From contig CAXKVR010000016.1 in NCBI GenBank assembly GCA_964058845.1, positions 1-64,000 of the forward strand: a DNA stretch of 64,000 nt, written 5' to 3'. The stretch comes from Carex sylvatica. Its lineage: Eukaryota; Streptophyta; Magnoliopsida; Poales; Cyperaceae. Shown here one piece after another: positions 35,515 through 47,509 of the stretch. The notes under the pieces are model-generated. The model was not told where the DNA came from. It was given only the letters and a program-made list of their open reading frames with translations, and searched no databases. Made by a program: the position numbers and the translations under genes. The stretch's first letter is position 1. Every line of letters begins with the position of its first letter.

Positions 35515-38500
35515 ATGGCTCAAGAAGGGCAAGGGTAACAAAAGCTAACACACATTTTACTCAATGGCCAAAATTATTTGTCATGGGCAAATGCTACATA
35601 TAGAGCTCTAAGTGGTCGGGAGGTGTTAGAATACATCACTGGTGAGACGAAAGAGTCAACGGTAGTAAATCCAGAAAATAAAATTGAAATCGAAAAAAAG
35701 GCAGCGAAAAATTGAAGAACAAAAATAATAGAATTAACGTTGCTCATGTTGTTAATGGAGCCAACCGTAGCCGACCTCTTCGAGACGGTTGACAGTTGTG
35801 GGAAGCCGTAAAAACTATGTACGGGCAACAAATAATTTTTCTCATATCTATCAACTTATGCAAGAAATCCAACAAGAAAAGCAAGGATTAAGAAGTAATA
35901 CCGAGTACCTCGGTGCTCTTAAGAAGAAAAAGGCCAAACTTCGGACTTACCGGCCTCTAACCACAGATCTGACCATACTTCAGAAACGAGATGAAGAAGA
36001 TGACATCTTTCAATACCTCATCGGTTTAAATCCGAGCTATGAAGCGGTAAGGTCTCAAATCATGACTACGGTACCTCTTCCCTCTTATTCTCAAATTAAA
36101 AACTTAATTCAACAAGAGGAAAGTAAGAGATCTGTCATGGGTGGTCCACATATCACACAATTTGAGGAACACAAGACTCGTGGCTTAGCCGTAAAAAACT
36201 CCAATTTCAATAAAAATCGACCAAATCAAAACAAAAACAAAAAAAATGCAATCACTTTAAAAGAGAGGGTCACACTCAAGATCGGTGTTGATTTCTCTAT
36301 TCGTATCTCAAACCTAAAAAAATTAGAGGGGCGGAGAAGGAAGGAGATGGGCAAAATTGAGGAAGAAACGGTGGAAAAAATAAAATGTACGCTGTTTCAA
36401 ACGAAGGAAATGGGTTCAGCAGCCTAATGGGTTCGACACAAATTGGATCAGAGGCTCCTATACACCCTGCCGAACCCTATAACCCCAATTTCGGACCCAT
36501 TTAACTCCTTTAACCCCTCTATCGGACCCATTAACCCTTATGTCGAAACCAGTGTAATAAAATGATATACGGCCGCATATGCGTATACGGTCAGCAACCG
36601 CATAAAAACCGACTATGTAGACTACATATTGCAGTCCAACTCAATTTTTTTTAAATTTTAAAAAAAAATCCAAATTGAATCGGATCCTAATCAATTAATA
36701 AATTTATTAATAAAATTTCGATTCGAATCCATTTTTAAATGAAATCCAAATCATGCCATGTTCGGACTTGCGCCCAGTTGAATGACTTATCTGGTTGTTC
36801 CCAGCTTCTTATATAGACTTCTATCCGCCTTCTTTGAAGAGGCAGGACTAAAGTATAAATCAGAATACCAGATGGAGCTCACGCAGCTTCTTTCTAAAGG
36901 TTCACGCGACTTTCAGCACCTTCACGTGGCTTCCATATTTAATTATTAATTGTTCACGCGGCTTCCAGCACCTTCACGTGGTTTGCTTTTGCAAATCAAT
37001 TACATTGAGGCTTGGATTGTGGGCTTTCTATTTTATATACCTATTTATTCATAAAAATGGGCCCAATGACTTATATGGGTATATAATAGAAAATATTATT
37101 TTATTTAAACTGTGATTTTGAAACAGACTGTTGGATTTTGATTACCGATTGTCCAATTTGCAGGTAGTATTTTGGTCATTTTATGTGCCTAATCCGCATA
37201 TATAAATCCGTATATGCGGCCGTATATTATATATGTGGTATGCGGTGGCCTACCGCATAGAAACTGCATTTTATAACACTGATTGGACCCATTCCCTATT
37301 TGAGCGGACCCAACAGCAACAGACTAGGCAGACCCGTTAACTCAATTTTTTCCGGAAACAGGTCAAGTTTGGCGAGCCAGTTCCAATATGGCGCTGGCGG
37401 GTCGGTTCAACCGGGTCAAGGGCCATATGGCGCTGGTGGGTCAAGTTCAACCGGGTCAGACGGATATTATGTTGCTGGCGGGTCATTAAATGGGTCAGGA
37501 GGTGTGTATGGTGCTGGGATCAAGCTCTGGAGCATCTTTCTGCACTGCTTAGGAGCCAAAACACCTCTAGTGCATGTGGTATTGCCTCTAACTCAAAAGA
37601 TTTATTTTTTAACCAAATTATTATAGATAGTGGAGCAACCGACCATATGTTTGGCAACAAATAATTGTTATCAAATATAAATCTGACCAAGAATGATAAA
37701 TTTGTCTTAGTTGCAAATGGCATGAAGGCACCAATAAAGGGCATAGGAGAAATTAATTTATGTAGCAAGTTAATTAAAAATAAATTAACACAAGAATTAA
37801 ATTGCAATGCAATTTTCTCTTGTAAAAACATCGTATATCAGGACCGGGAAACCAGAGTCAAGTTTGGTGAGGGATTTTTACAAAACAGACATTATTTATT
37901 GAACTCCAAGCAATTTAATTTGTGTGCTTCCGCAAAGACCGTTAATTTTGATCTATGACATAAGAGACTTGGGTATCCATTTGACAAGACTTTAAGTAGT
38001 ATTTTAGATTAAAAAAATTCAAATTATATGAATTGTGAAACATGTAAGTTAGCTAAGCAAACAAAGCTTCCTTTTGTACCTTCCTTTAGCAAAACTAAAC
38101 CTTTATTTGATTTAGTTCACTCCGATGTATGGGGATCGGCCCCAATTGATTCATATAATGGATTTAAGTATGTTGTTATTTTTATTGATGATTTCTCAAA
38201 AACTACTTGGTTGTATTTATTAAAATCTAAAGATGAAGTGTTTGAATTTTTTTTGAATTCTTATGCCTTATAAAAACTCAATTTAATTTCAAACTCAAAA
38301 TTTTTAGATCATATAATGAAACCAAATTTATAAATAACAAATTTTGAAGCCTTTGTAGAGAAAAAGGCATCATACATCAAACAACTTGCATAAATACTCC
38401 GGAACAAAAGCATCGGAAAGAAAAAATAGACATTTATTAGAAATGACACGAATTTTATTATTTCAAAATAGTGTTCCTAAAATTTATTGGTCGGATGCCC

Positions 38501-40580
38501 TACTTTGTGCCACACATTTAATTAATAGATTACCAAGTGTCGATTTATGTAATAAAAGTCCGTTAGAAATCATCTACCAATAAAAAATTACATATGACCA
38601 TTTAAGAACATTTGGTTGCACAAGTTTTGCGCATATCAAAAGAAAAGATAAATTTAATTTTGTATCACAAAAAACTATATTTTTAGGATACTCATATTAC
38701 AAAAAGAGTTATAAATGTCATGATCCAATTAATACAAAATTGTATCTTTCTAGAAATGTTATATTTTTTGAAAATGAGCCATACTTCAAAGAAAAAGTAT
38801 TTGACTAAACAAATATAAACAACCAAGTTCACAACATTGTGATGCATGGATGACTTAAATTGTGAACCAACCAATATTTGTGAAAATAAAGTTAGTAAAA
38901 TTAATAATAACACAAGTGAAGGTTTAGTACAAAATAACTTAGGAGTTAGAAGGTCACCTAGGATACTAATACCATCAACTAGACTTAGAGATTATGAAAC
39001 ATACACGGTTCAATACCCAATAGAAAATTTTGTTTCTTATGACAAAATTTCATCTGAATACCATACATTTCTCACTTGTGTTGAAAATAAATTAGAACCA
39101 AACAATTATCAAGATGCCCTTGGAAATCCAATTTGGTGCAAAGCCATGGAAGAAGAACTTAATGCCTTGGAACAAAATGAAAGTTGGAAAATAATCCTCT
39201 TACCAAAAAATAAAAAACCGGTTGGATGTAAATAGGTATATAAAATCAAATATAATAGTGATGGTACCATAGAACGGTATAAGGCAAGATTAGTTGCCAA
39301 AGAGTTTACTCAAACCTATGGAATAGATTATAACAAAACCTTTTCACCGGTGGCAAAAATAAATACCGTTAGAATTTTATTCTCTATTGTGGTAAATAAT
39401 AGTTGGGACATTTACCAAATGGATGTTAAAAATACTTTTGTTCAAGGAATAGTTGAAGAGGTGTATATGACATTACCACCTGGTCATAAATTAGAAAATA
39501 ATTCTAACTTGATTTGTAGGCTAAATAAATCAATCTATGGATTGAAGCAATCTCTAAGGGCATGGTATGACAAACTTACCTCTTATTTAATTTCTTGTAA
39601 TTTTAAGGTCAGTAATGCCGACCATTCTCTATTTACCAATTGTGATGGAACCAACACAACTCTAATTTTAGTATATGTAGATGACATTATAGTTACCAAA
39701 AATAATTTTGAACCTATCCAAAAAATCAAAAAACAACTAAAAGAAAATTTTGATATAAAAGATTTAGGATACCTCAAGTATTTTTTAGGAATAGAAGTGG
39801 CTTTTTCAAATAAAGGACTTTTTATCTCACAAAGAAAATATACACTTGATTTATAAAAATAAATCGGTAAAGTAGGATGCAAACCGGCCTCTACCCTATT
39901 TGATTACAAGTGTAAATTAAATAGTGAAGATGGTGAACCAATAAAAGACATGAACCAATTTCAAAGACTTGTAGGAAAATTGATCTACCTAACGGTTACT
40001 CGTCCGGATATATCTTATTCCGTAAGTCAAATTAGTAAGTTCATGCACTCACCTAGAACACCACATTTAGAGGCTATAAATAGAATTTTGAGATATTTAA
40101 AAGTAAATCTCGGAAATGACATTTTGATGAAAAACAATAACTCTAACAACATACGTGGCTATTCCGATGCAGATTGTGCCGGAAGCTTCGATAGAAAATC
40201 GACAGCTGGCTTTTGCACATTTGTAGGTGGAAATTCAGTCACATGGAAAAGCAAGAAATAAAATATTGTGGCACGTTCAAGTGCCGAAGCGGAGTATCGT
40301 GCCATGGCATTAACCACAAGTGAGTTAACTTGGATTAAGCAACTCTTATCGGACATGGGGTTTAAAACTCAAGGACCTATGAAAATATTTTGCGATAACA
40401 ACTCGACATGACACATAGCATCAAATCTCGTGTTTCATGAGCGAACGAAACATATAGAAGTAGATTGCCACTTCATTAGAGAGAAAGTTCAAGCAAAAGA
40501 AATATAAACACCGTATGTTAAAAGTGAAGATTAACTTGCGGATATCTTCACCAAAGGCTTAGACCCGAATCCATTTGAAA
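35515..40580 (+). pseudogene. Copia gag-pol polyprotein, decayed
   Basis: gag starts at ATG 35515 but meets a stop after seven codons; gag-type sequence continues to 36420, is interrupted by a hAT element, and resumes at 37282-37560 as a Gly-rich tail. The protease motif DSGATDHM lies near 37627. Integrase (about 37960-38580) keeps HSDVWGSAP, but the DNGTE position reads YNETK, losing the second catalytic Asp, and the PEQNG region is frameshifted. Reverse transcriptase (39100-39860) keeps YVDD near 39675; a stop at 39232 splits it. RNase H (39950-40580) keeps YSDADCAG but has several stops. It cannot give a functional polyprotein. Confidence 0.92.
36550..37281. mobile_element. hAT-type element inside copia gag
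   Basis: The ends are cagtgtaataaaatg and, inward from the right, cagtgttataaaatg (one mismatch in 15). Subterminal gcggccgcatat/atatgcggccg motifs match the PRD1-intron MITE at 25560. No clear 8-bp TSD remains. It encodes nothing and splits gag. Confidence 0.75.
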
Positions 40581-40626
40581 GAATTACTAGCAATCTAGGA
40601 CTACATGATATATACATTCCTAGCTT

Positions 40627-40635
40627 GAGGGGGAA
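40627..40635 (+). promoter_or_regulatory. Copia polypurine tract
   Basis: gagggggaa directly precedes the 3' LTR at 40636, the expected site for plus-strand priming. Confidence 0.85.
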
Positions 40636-43124
40636 TGTTAAAATATAAATCTCATTATTTAATTAAAATAGAAATAGGAATTACTTATTTATAAATATAG
40701 ATAGATAACGGTAACGTGTATCTTTATTACTAAAATAGAAAATAGTACCAACGCGTGGCTAGTTTTGAGCCTTGTAGTTATAAATAAGAAATCTTATAAT
40801 AAGAAAGTGTCACACCCCGAGACAACCCGCCACGTTTTTATACGTAAAGCGTGCGCACATCACATACATTATCAATAATAATTTCTCATGCAATTTGTCT
40901 CAAATAAAACAAAGTCTTTTAATAACACAAATAGTTCAAGCACATACATAAATTCAATATGAAATCAAGACAAACATGGCAAGCAACCCGATAAATGCCA
41001 TGTCAGTCAATAAATCCACTTTCAAAGAGAAAATTTAGAGTCTTAAACATTTCCTGGAACCCACATAAAAGTGGAAACTGATGAGAGATCGAACAGTCTC
41101 TCAGTACGGGATTTAGTTCCAGTCCCGGATTTTGTAAAATTGACTTATTAACACAAATATGATATTTAAAAAAAATATATCATCACATGCAATCTTACTA
41201 ATGCATTTTTAAATTACACACACATACACGCCTCTTTAGTTATCTTTTCAGTTTTTCTATTAATATGTTCATTTGCCAATCCAATGGAAAATCCATCCAA
41301 CATTGGAAGACCGTCAACCCGCTGGGAAATCCAACCAACAACGGGAGACTTTCTCACTAGACGGGGAATCCACCCTACGCTAGATCTTGACCCGTGATAG
41401 GACCGCTTTCGCCTACAATCACGTTATCGAGGGGTCTAGTCGAACATAGACCCAATGTATACATTCCAACATGAGTTCAACACATGTTAGCCCCTTTCCT
41501 TTAACTTATCCGTTACATTACACGTTCATTTCATTTAACACTACACGATGCCATGCTCAACACATCCTACTTATAAGTCTCATGATCGATACGAATTATT
41601 CTATTTTACTTCTAAACAAATCAAAGGGATCGTTCGATTCGACAAGGATATTTCCAAAACTAAATAAATAAAATGCACACAAAATGGTAAGTATCAATTT
41701 GACAATATCAAGGAAATCCGTACCTGTTGTTATGGGATAGTTCACTCCTGCCTCTGCGTCACTTCTTACTTCAGAACTCAGACCTAGACCATGTATATAA
41801 CATAGTTTCTAAATTAATATTTATACATGTTTCTATTTATGTGTTGTTAAACTGGCCGTGTTAAGTATATATATATATAGAGTCCGAATGCCATTTTAAT
41901 TAATTAAGATCTAAACGTAATATAATTGTTACCATATGATCAGGCATTTAATGGAATTTTTTTCTTATAAGAAATAGCAATATATTATTGATAAGGTTAT
42001 AAAATATAGTTCTTTGTAATAAAATAGTTTTAGGGTTATCGATGAATAAATCTTTAGAGTTATCAGTGAAATATTACCATCTAATACAATAACAGATGAA
42101 ATTCAAAATTTTCAATTCATTTCAGTGTGAGTCTAAAAACAATTTAACTTATGAGATTTAAGTATCATTTAAAACACATCCGACAATTGTGATTATCGAT
42201 CGACACAATATTTTTTTTTAAAGAATAATTATCATTCAAGAACAAATCAAAACTTTATCTTTCATAAAATTTGAGGAACTACTGACTCTTAAATTAATTA
42301 CGAATTTACTGGTTAACAAGAGAATTTTATAAAAATATATATATACATACATTTAAGAAAATCAAATAGAAAATATCTGATCATCAAATAAGTACGAATG
42401 TAAGAGAAATAAGTACGAATGTAAGAGAAAGCAGTAATTGATCATAAGATTCATTATTTTACCTTATCAGTTTTGAACTTTCGACATGAATTACAAAAGG
42501 AAGAAAATTATCAAAAATAGAAATCTAACCTTCTTTTTATTTCTTTCTTAGCCTTCTGTAAAGGATTAGCGGAGCAAGACAGACATACAGACGAAAGGGT
42601 TTAATCATGGATATATCTATATATATAGATATAGATAGATAGAAACGTTTCTAAATTTATAACTTACGGATTGATGTGGCAATTATTGTGGAGGCTATTT
42701 AATTAGATATTTCTTATGTCATAACTTTTGACCGTATGCAACTTTTGGACTAATGAATTAATTGGGAATCCAAAGAGGCATCGATTATTCAGAAAGTCAG
42801 GGATTTAGAAAGCCGGTTTAATGCATACCATCTGCGTTATAAAAAGAAAATATTTTTATTTGATTCTGAAATGAATGAGTGCAATTAAAGAGGAGTTAGG
42901 GTGCATGCAATATGGTTAGCCCCGATTGGTTCTCCCTTCTTCTTTCTTTTTTATTATTCTAATTTATTTATTTATTTTCAAATGAAAATAAATACGGCTA
43001 TATATATATTTATGTTGTACCTTAATTTAGTATTCTGATTTACGTGGCGTTACAGAAAGACACCTTTTTTCTAAATATTTTTTCTCTCTCTTCATTTTAT
43101 ACTATCTATCTCTAAAATTCAACA
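40636..43124 (+). repeat. Copia 3' LTR, split by a solo LTR
   Basis: The 3' LTR is in two parts, 40636-40807 and 43060-43124. Joined, with one TSD copy removed, they give about 232 bp colinear with the 5' LTR. Differences from the 5' LTR include the ccaacgcgtgg variant near 40748. Confidence 0.9.
40808..43054. mobile_element. Solo LTR, 2.25 kb, probably Ty3/gypsy
   Basis: It starts tgtcacaccccgagacaac and ends gtggcgttaca, that is TG...CA. The 5-bp TSD gaaag is exact (40803-40807 and 43055-43059). No coding domain, primer site or internal region is present, so it is an LTR left by recombination between the two ends of a full element. A tgtcacaccccg start and a length over 2 kb suit large gypsy/chromovirus LTRs; that assignment is from memory. 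Confidence 0.8.
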
Positions 43125-43589
43125 ACTTGAGTGTGCAAAAACTGTTCATCCAATTATTAGTGCTCTTTAGACTTCTTTATCGTCTTCTCCATACATTATT
43201 TTTTTTGCATTACCTCATAAAAAGAATTGAAACATAAGTAATGCAAATTCGAGAAAACTCAGAAAAGAAATTAATTATTTAATTATAAATGAAGTAAGAT
43301 AGAGTTAAAGAACAAAAAATAAACAGGAGCCAAGAGGCGGGGAAAGGAAGGAATTTGTATATATCCTCTGCATTACTATAGTGCCTATAAAGTGAGATAA
43401 TTTGGACTGTTCTTTTAACTCTACACGAATCTCAAAGCACAAATAATATTGGTCGTGCAATATCTCAATTCTCAAATAGTCACCGTTTTTAAGTTAATGT
43501 GAAGCCGTAAAATAGTGGGATCCACCGTGCAATACTACAAACTACAAAGGATATGTGCATCCAGACCAAAAGTTTCTAGTGGCGTGAAA

Positions 43590-44720
43590 TTAAGGGACGC
43601 TGTTTCGTGGACAGCATGATATCTATCGATCCAAATAATGCAGTTTCATGGTTTAATGGAACGAGGCAAGATAAGGACACATCGAATGATGTCACCTTGG
43701 TTGTGTTACTATTTGCAATACCAAACAACTTTTTATGTAGTATGGTACATATATACCATGTGCTACAAATTTGGACTGTCGACCGAAGCTAATTAATGTG
43801 TTGAATAGCCTTATAATTAACAATTAATGTATGCAATATTGGGTTCAATGGGTCATGCAAAGAAGGTTTTTGATGATATGCCTATTAGGAATATAATATC
43901 TTGGAATGCTTTAATATCAGGTTATCAACAAAATGGTTTATGTGAAGAGACCCTTCAAATATTTTCTTCTTTGGTTTTACACATGAAACCGAATCAATAC
44001 ACATTTGGCAGTGTCCTTAATTAGTTCTATCTCAACTGGGGACATGGTATCCTTGGTTTTTTGGTAGAATATGTCACTATTACATATATAAATAAACTAG
44101 GTTTAAACACCAATGAGTTGGTATCAGGTGCCCTGATTGACATGTATGCTAAGCAAGGTAGTTTAGAAGATTCTGACGAGGTATTTAACAAAACTATCAA
44201 CAGATGCATTATTAGCTCGACTGCTATATATATATATAATTTCTGCTCATTCAAAACACGGTAATTATGAAAGAGTTTTGGATCTTTTTGAAAACATGGT
44301 AAATTCTAAAATACCCCCTGATGTAATTCTTCTTCTTACGATACTTATGGCACGTGGATCAAAGGGAGAGGTCATTACAGGAAAAGGAATATTAATTTGA
44401 CTCGATGTATATATAAGGTGTATAAAGTTGAGCAATGGCCATAACATTGATTACTCTTGCATTGTTGACATGTTAGGCAAGGTGGGTAGACTTTTTTGAG
44501 ACGAAGAGGTGGGTAGACTTGAAGAAGCTGAAAATTTCGTTAAACTTATGCCAGGTGGTCCCAGTATGCCAGCATTACAAAGCTTATTAAATGGTTGTAG
44601 AATGCATGGTGATGCAGAAATGGGTGATCGGGTTGCGGCGTTTTCTTTTGCATTTTTCCCAGCTGATCATTTTTTACTGGGGATCTATGGCCAGATTAGG
44701 GGTTATCACTCCAATTGACT
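43590..44720 (+). pseudogene. PPR protein pseudogene
   Basis: Fragments in different frames follow pentatricopeptide repeat order. The first, about 43605-43740, contains NNAVSWFNGT. Next, 43827-44021, has MGHAKKVFDDMPIRNIISWN and GYQQNGLCEETLQIFSS. Then 44061-44215 has SGALIDMYAKQGSLEDSDEV, and 44440-44640 has the C-terminal pattern ending SLLNGCRMHGDAEMGDRVA. This is the plant PLS-type PPR layout, whose members bind organellar RNA. Stops, frameshifts and a short duplication of ggtgggtagactt (44480 and 44506) break it. It lies 0.5 kb downstream of the copia element. Confidence 0.85.
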
Positions 44721-46031
44721 AATAGAAAATATTATTTGATACTTGTATACTCGTATAAAATATAGATTGAATCGGAGAGAGAGGATTTTGAATAAATGGC
44801 AAAATTGTCTTCTCTATGTTTTTTTATGCTTATATATTAAAAAGTATTTTTAAGTAATTAAATTAAGGAATGAGGATATTAATAAAATTGTTAAGATGGG
44901 AAAAATATCTAAATCAATGTATATTTGATTGGCATATATCTAAATCTCTCTTAAAATTGAAAATTTTCAGATTTAATTAGAAAATAAGAAAATAAAAAAG
45001 TATTTTAATTTAAAGAGAAAAGGTACTTTTTTAGTCTAGTTTCGACGCGTTGAAAGTATTTTCATATATCTAAATCCCCTGGACTTCAGTCCCCAAAAAA
45101 TCCCCGCGTATAAAAATCTTCCTTTTTTAGCCTAGTTTCGACGCGTTTTCAACCGCCATTAACGGAAGTTGTACTTTTTCAGCCATGCGCTTTCAACTGC
45201 CATAACTGACAACAACGTGGCCCCCATTGCTACAGCCGTCATTTTTTCTAATTAAACCCTTCCTTTTTTATCGCTTTCTATTTTTTGAAAATTGAATTGA
45301 TTTTTGCATCTTCTTTCATTTTCTGATCTGATTTTTTTCCTTTTCTTTTCCTTCTTTGTTTGAATCGAGTATTGAGTCACAGAATCGAAGAGGAGCTTCT
45401 CCTCTGGTTGTAATTTTAGTGCCGTTTGTCCATTGAATATCATCATTGAGGAGCATCAGCATTGAAGAACAGCATCGAAGTTTTCAAAGCTACAGGTCAT
45501 TTTTTCATTCAATAATGCTTTTAGATCAATTTTGTTCATTATATACTGGTATCGATTTTGCATCAAGTTTTTTGATGTAATGTTTCAATCTCGTATTTGA
45601 AAAGTTACATAGATCGTTTATTTTTGAACGATTAATTGCTAATTACTTGACTTAACTATGATGTGAATAAGATTCAATGATTAATAATTGTTATTTACAG
45701 GATTTAATAATTTTGTTAATAGGATTGATTACATCAGATTGTCATGTTTATGTTCCAATTACATCTTCAGTGTGGTAGTTTTTTACAATTTTAGAATTAG
45801 TAAATTATGTTAGATTGTCATTTTTATGTGTACTATATACATCAACTAAAGTTTCAAACTTTGTTATGCATTAGTTGATGAATTATAAATTGAGAAATTG
45901 TGATAATTTGGTAATATGATTGGTTGTTTTCTATTATATGTATTGTTTCCAAAATTTATATGTTTTGTTTATAGAATTAAACATATGTTCTTATAGGTTT
46001 GTATATGTTTGTGAAAAATCATGTTTATATA

Positions 46032-46978
46032 ATGGATTTTAACTTGAATGAAGAAAGTGTAGATGACACAGTTTCCCACTCATGTATGCACGAATGGGAT
46101 TTGAACAATGATGCTTCGATTTTTTTTGATGAGAAGTCGAATGAGAATGTGAATTATGGTGAATTATGTGAATTAGGGCTAAGGATGATATGGAACAAGT
46201 TATTAATGTTGGTCATCAGTTAGAAAGCGAACTTGATCCTGATGAGATTCAATTCATTAGTCCACCTACAGTAGGTGATAAGTTTGACTCCGTTGCAGAA
46301 GCTTACTTATACTGGCAGATGTTTGGGTACCAAAGTGGTTTTGGAGTCAACAAGATAACATTTCACAAGAATGGTGATGTTTTTGTAGATTAAAAGTTTG
46401 CATGCAACAAATTCAAAGATGTAAATAATTCAATTCCTAAAACTGAACCTTTTCCAAAGAGACGGAGACTTGTAGTACACACAAAATACCCGGTGTATAT
46501 AAGGATGATGTATTGCTCTATTACTGATAGATGGGAAGTGAGTGACATGGAGCTAACTCATAACCATGATCTCAATCCGGAGACATCTTTCTTATCCCTT
46601 GTTATCGGTTCATTCCATTGAGATATAAAGTAATGATGGAATATAATGCAGACCAAGGTATAAAAGCAGCTGATAATATAGATATTATTACACAGATAGC
46701 TGGTGGTTATTTGAAGTGTACTTTTACACGAAAAGATGCTAAAAACCACTTAGATCAGTACAAGAGAAGTAAATTGAGGTCATTAGGTGGACATGATGCT
46801 AATTTGCTCTCTGATTATATTGATAAAAAGAAGTATGATTTGGATTTCTGGTATACATACAAGCATAGCAACGAAGGGCATTTGTGTAATATTTTCTGGG
46901 CTGATGGTCGTGGCCGTGCTGCCTACAAATATTTTCATGATGTTGTTGTCATGGATGAGACTTACCTTACAAATAGGT
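46032..46978 (+). pseudogene. FAR1/MULE-type transposase, truncated
   Basis: It starts MDFNLNEESVDD at ATG 46032, typical of FAR1-like proteins. The DNA-binding region follows (PTVGDKFDSVAEAYLYWQMF, 46260-46390), then KYPVYIRMMYCSITDRWEV with LTHNHDLNPE (46480-46580). The start of the transposase core is YKVMMEYNADQGIKAADNID, ending VVVMDETYLTNR at 46978, which holds the first catalytic Asp. Frameshifts lie near 46180 and 46590 and a stop at 46391. The rest of the DDE core is missing: next come a tandem repeat and then the second gene. It is therefore inactive. Confidence 0.85.
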
Positions 46979-47117
46979 AATATTTTTGTATTACTTTACA
47001 AATGATATTTATGTTTACAAATAGGTAATATTTTTGTGTTAATTTACAAATGATATTTATGTTTATAAATAGGTAATATTTTTGTGTTAATTTACAAATG
47101 ATATTTTTATGTTATTT
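46973..47117 (+). repeat. 48-bp tandem repeat over a splice donor
   Basis: Three copies start at 46973, 47021 and 47069 with ataggtaatatttttgt. The first covers the end of the transposase exon (AAT AG|GTAATA), so the putative donor is triplicated. Confidence 0.9.
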
Positions 47118-47509
47118 TATTGTAGAATTGCACAACATATAGGATGTTTATAGAATTATTTGAATATGGTCACATAATATGTGATGTATTATTGCAGGAT
47201 CTCTATAGGATGTTTTACAATTTTGAAGTTGCAGTCAGGGGCATATTATCATTTTGATTATTATTTGTGTGTTTTTCTTGCAGCGAATGTGAAAGCTAAG
47301 AAGCCGGCAAAGTATACAATAATTAACAACAAATGTAAAGTTGATGTGACGACGAAGTGGTTTCACACAAATGTCATGCACCTACTAAATGTCGAGCATA
47401 GCAAGTTGCTGATAAAAACACCCTTCCTTTATCTTTTTGTTATTTCAAGGGGAGTTACCTCCCCTAATGCTATTCTGCATCATATTTTGTGTCTCTGAGA
47501 CAGTGAGAG

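Larger units (their letters stand above)
33093..43124 (+). mobile_element. Ty1/copia retrotransposon, nested and inactive
   Basis: The LTRs begin tgttaaaatata and end attcaaca. The 5-bp TSD acttg is exact (33088-33092 and 43125-43129). After the 5' LTR comes a primer-binding-like site; before the 3' LTR is a purine tract. The gene order gag, protease, integrase, reverse transcriptase, RNase H defines copia. Three later insertions enlarge it: a MULE-like element (33432-35492), a hAT element (36550-37281) and a solo LTR (40808-43054). Without them the element would be about 5 kb, normal for copia. Every domain has stops or frameshifts. Confidence 0.92.

Noticed and set aside
42600..42650. TATAGATA-type dinucleotide and tetranucleotide runs
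   Set aside because: Simple AT repeat within the solo LTR; nothing further to support.
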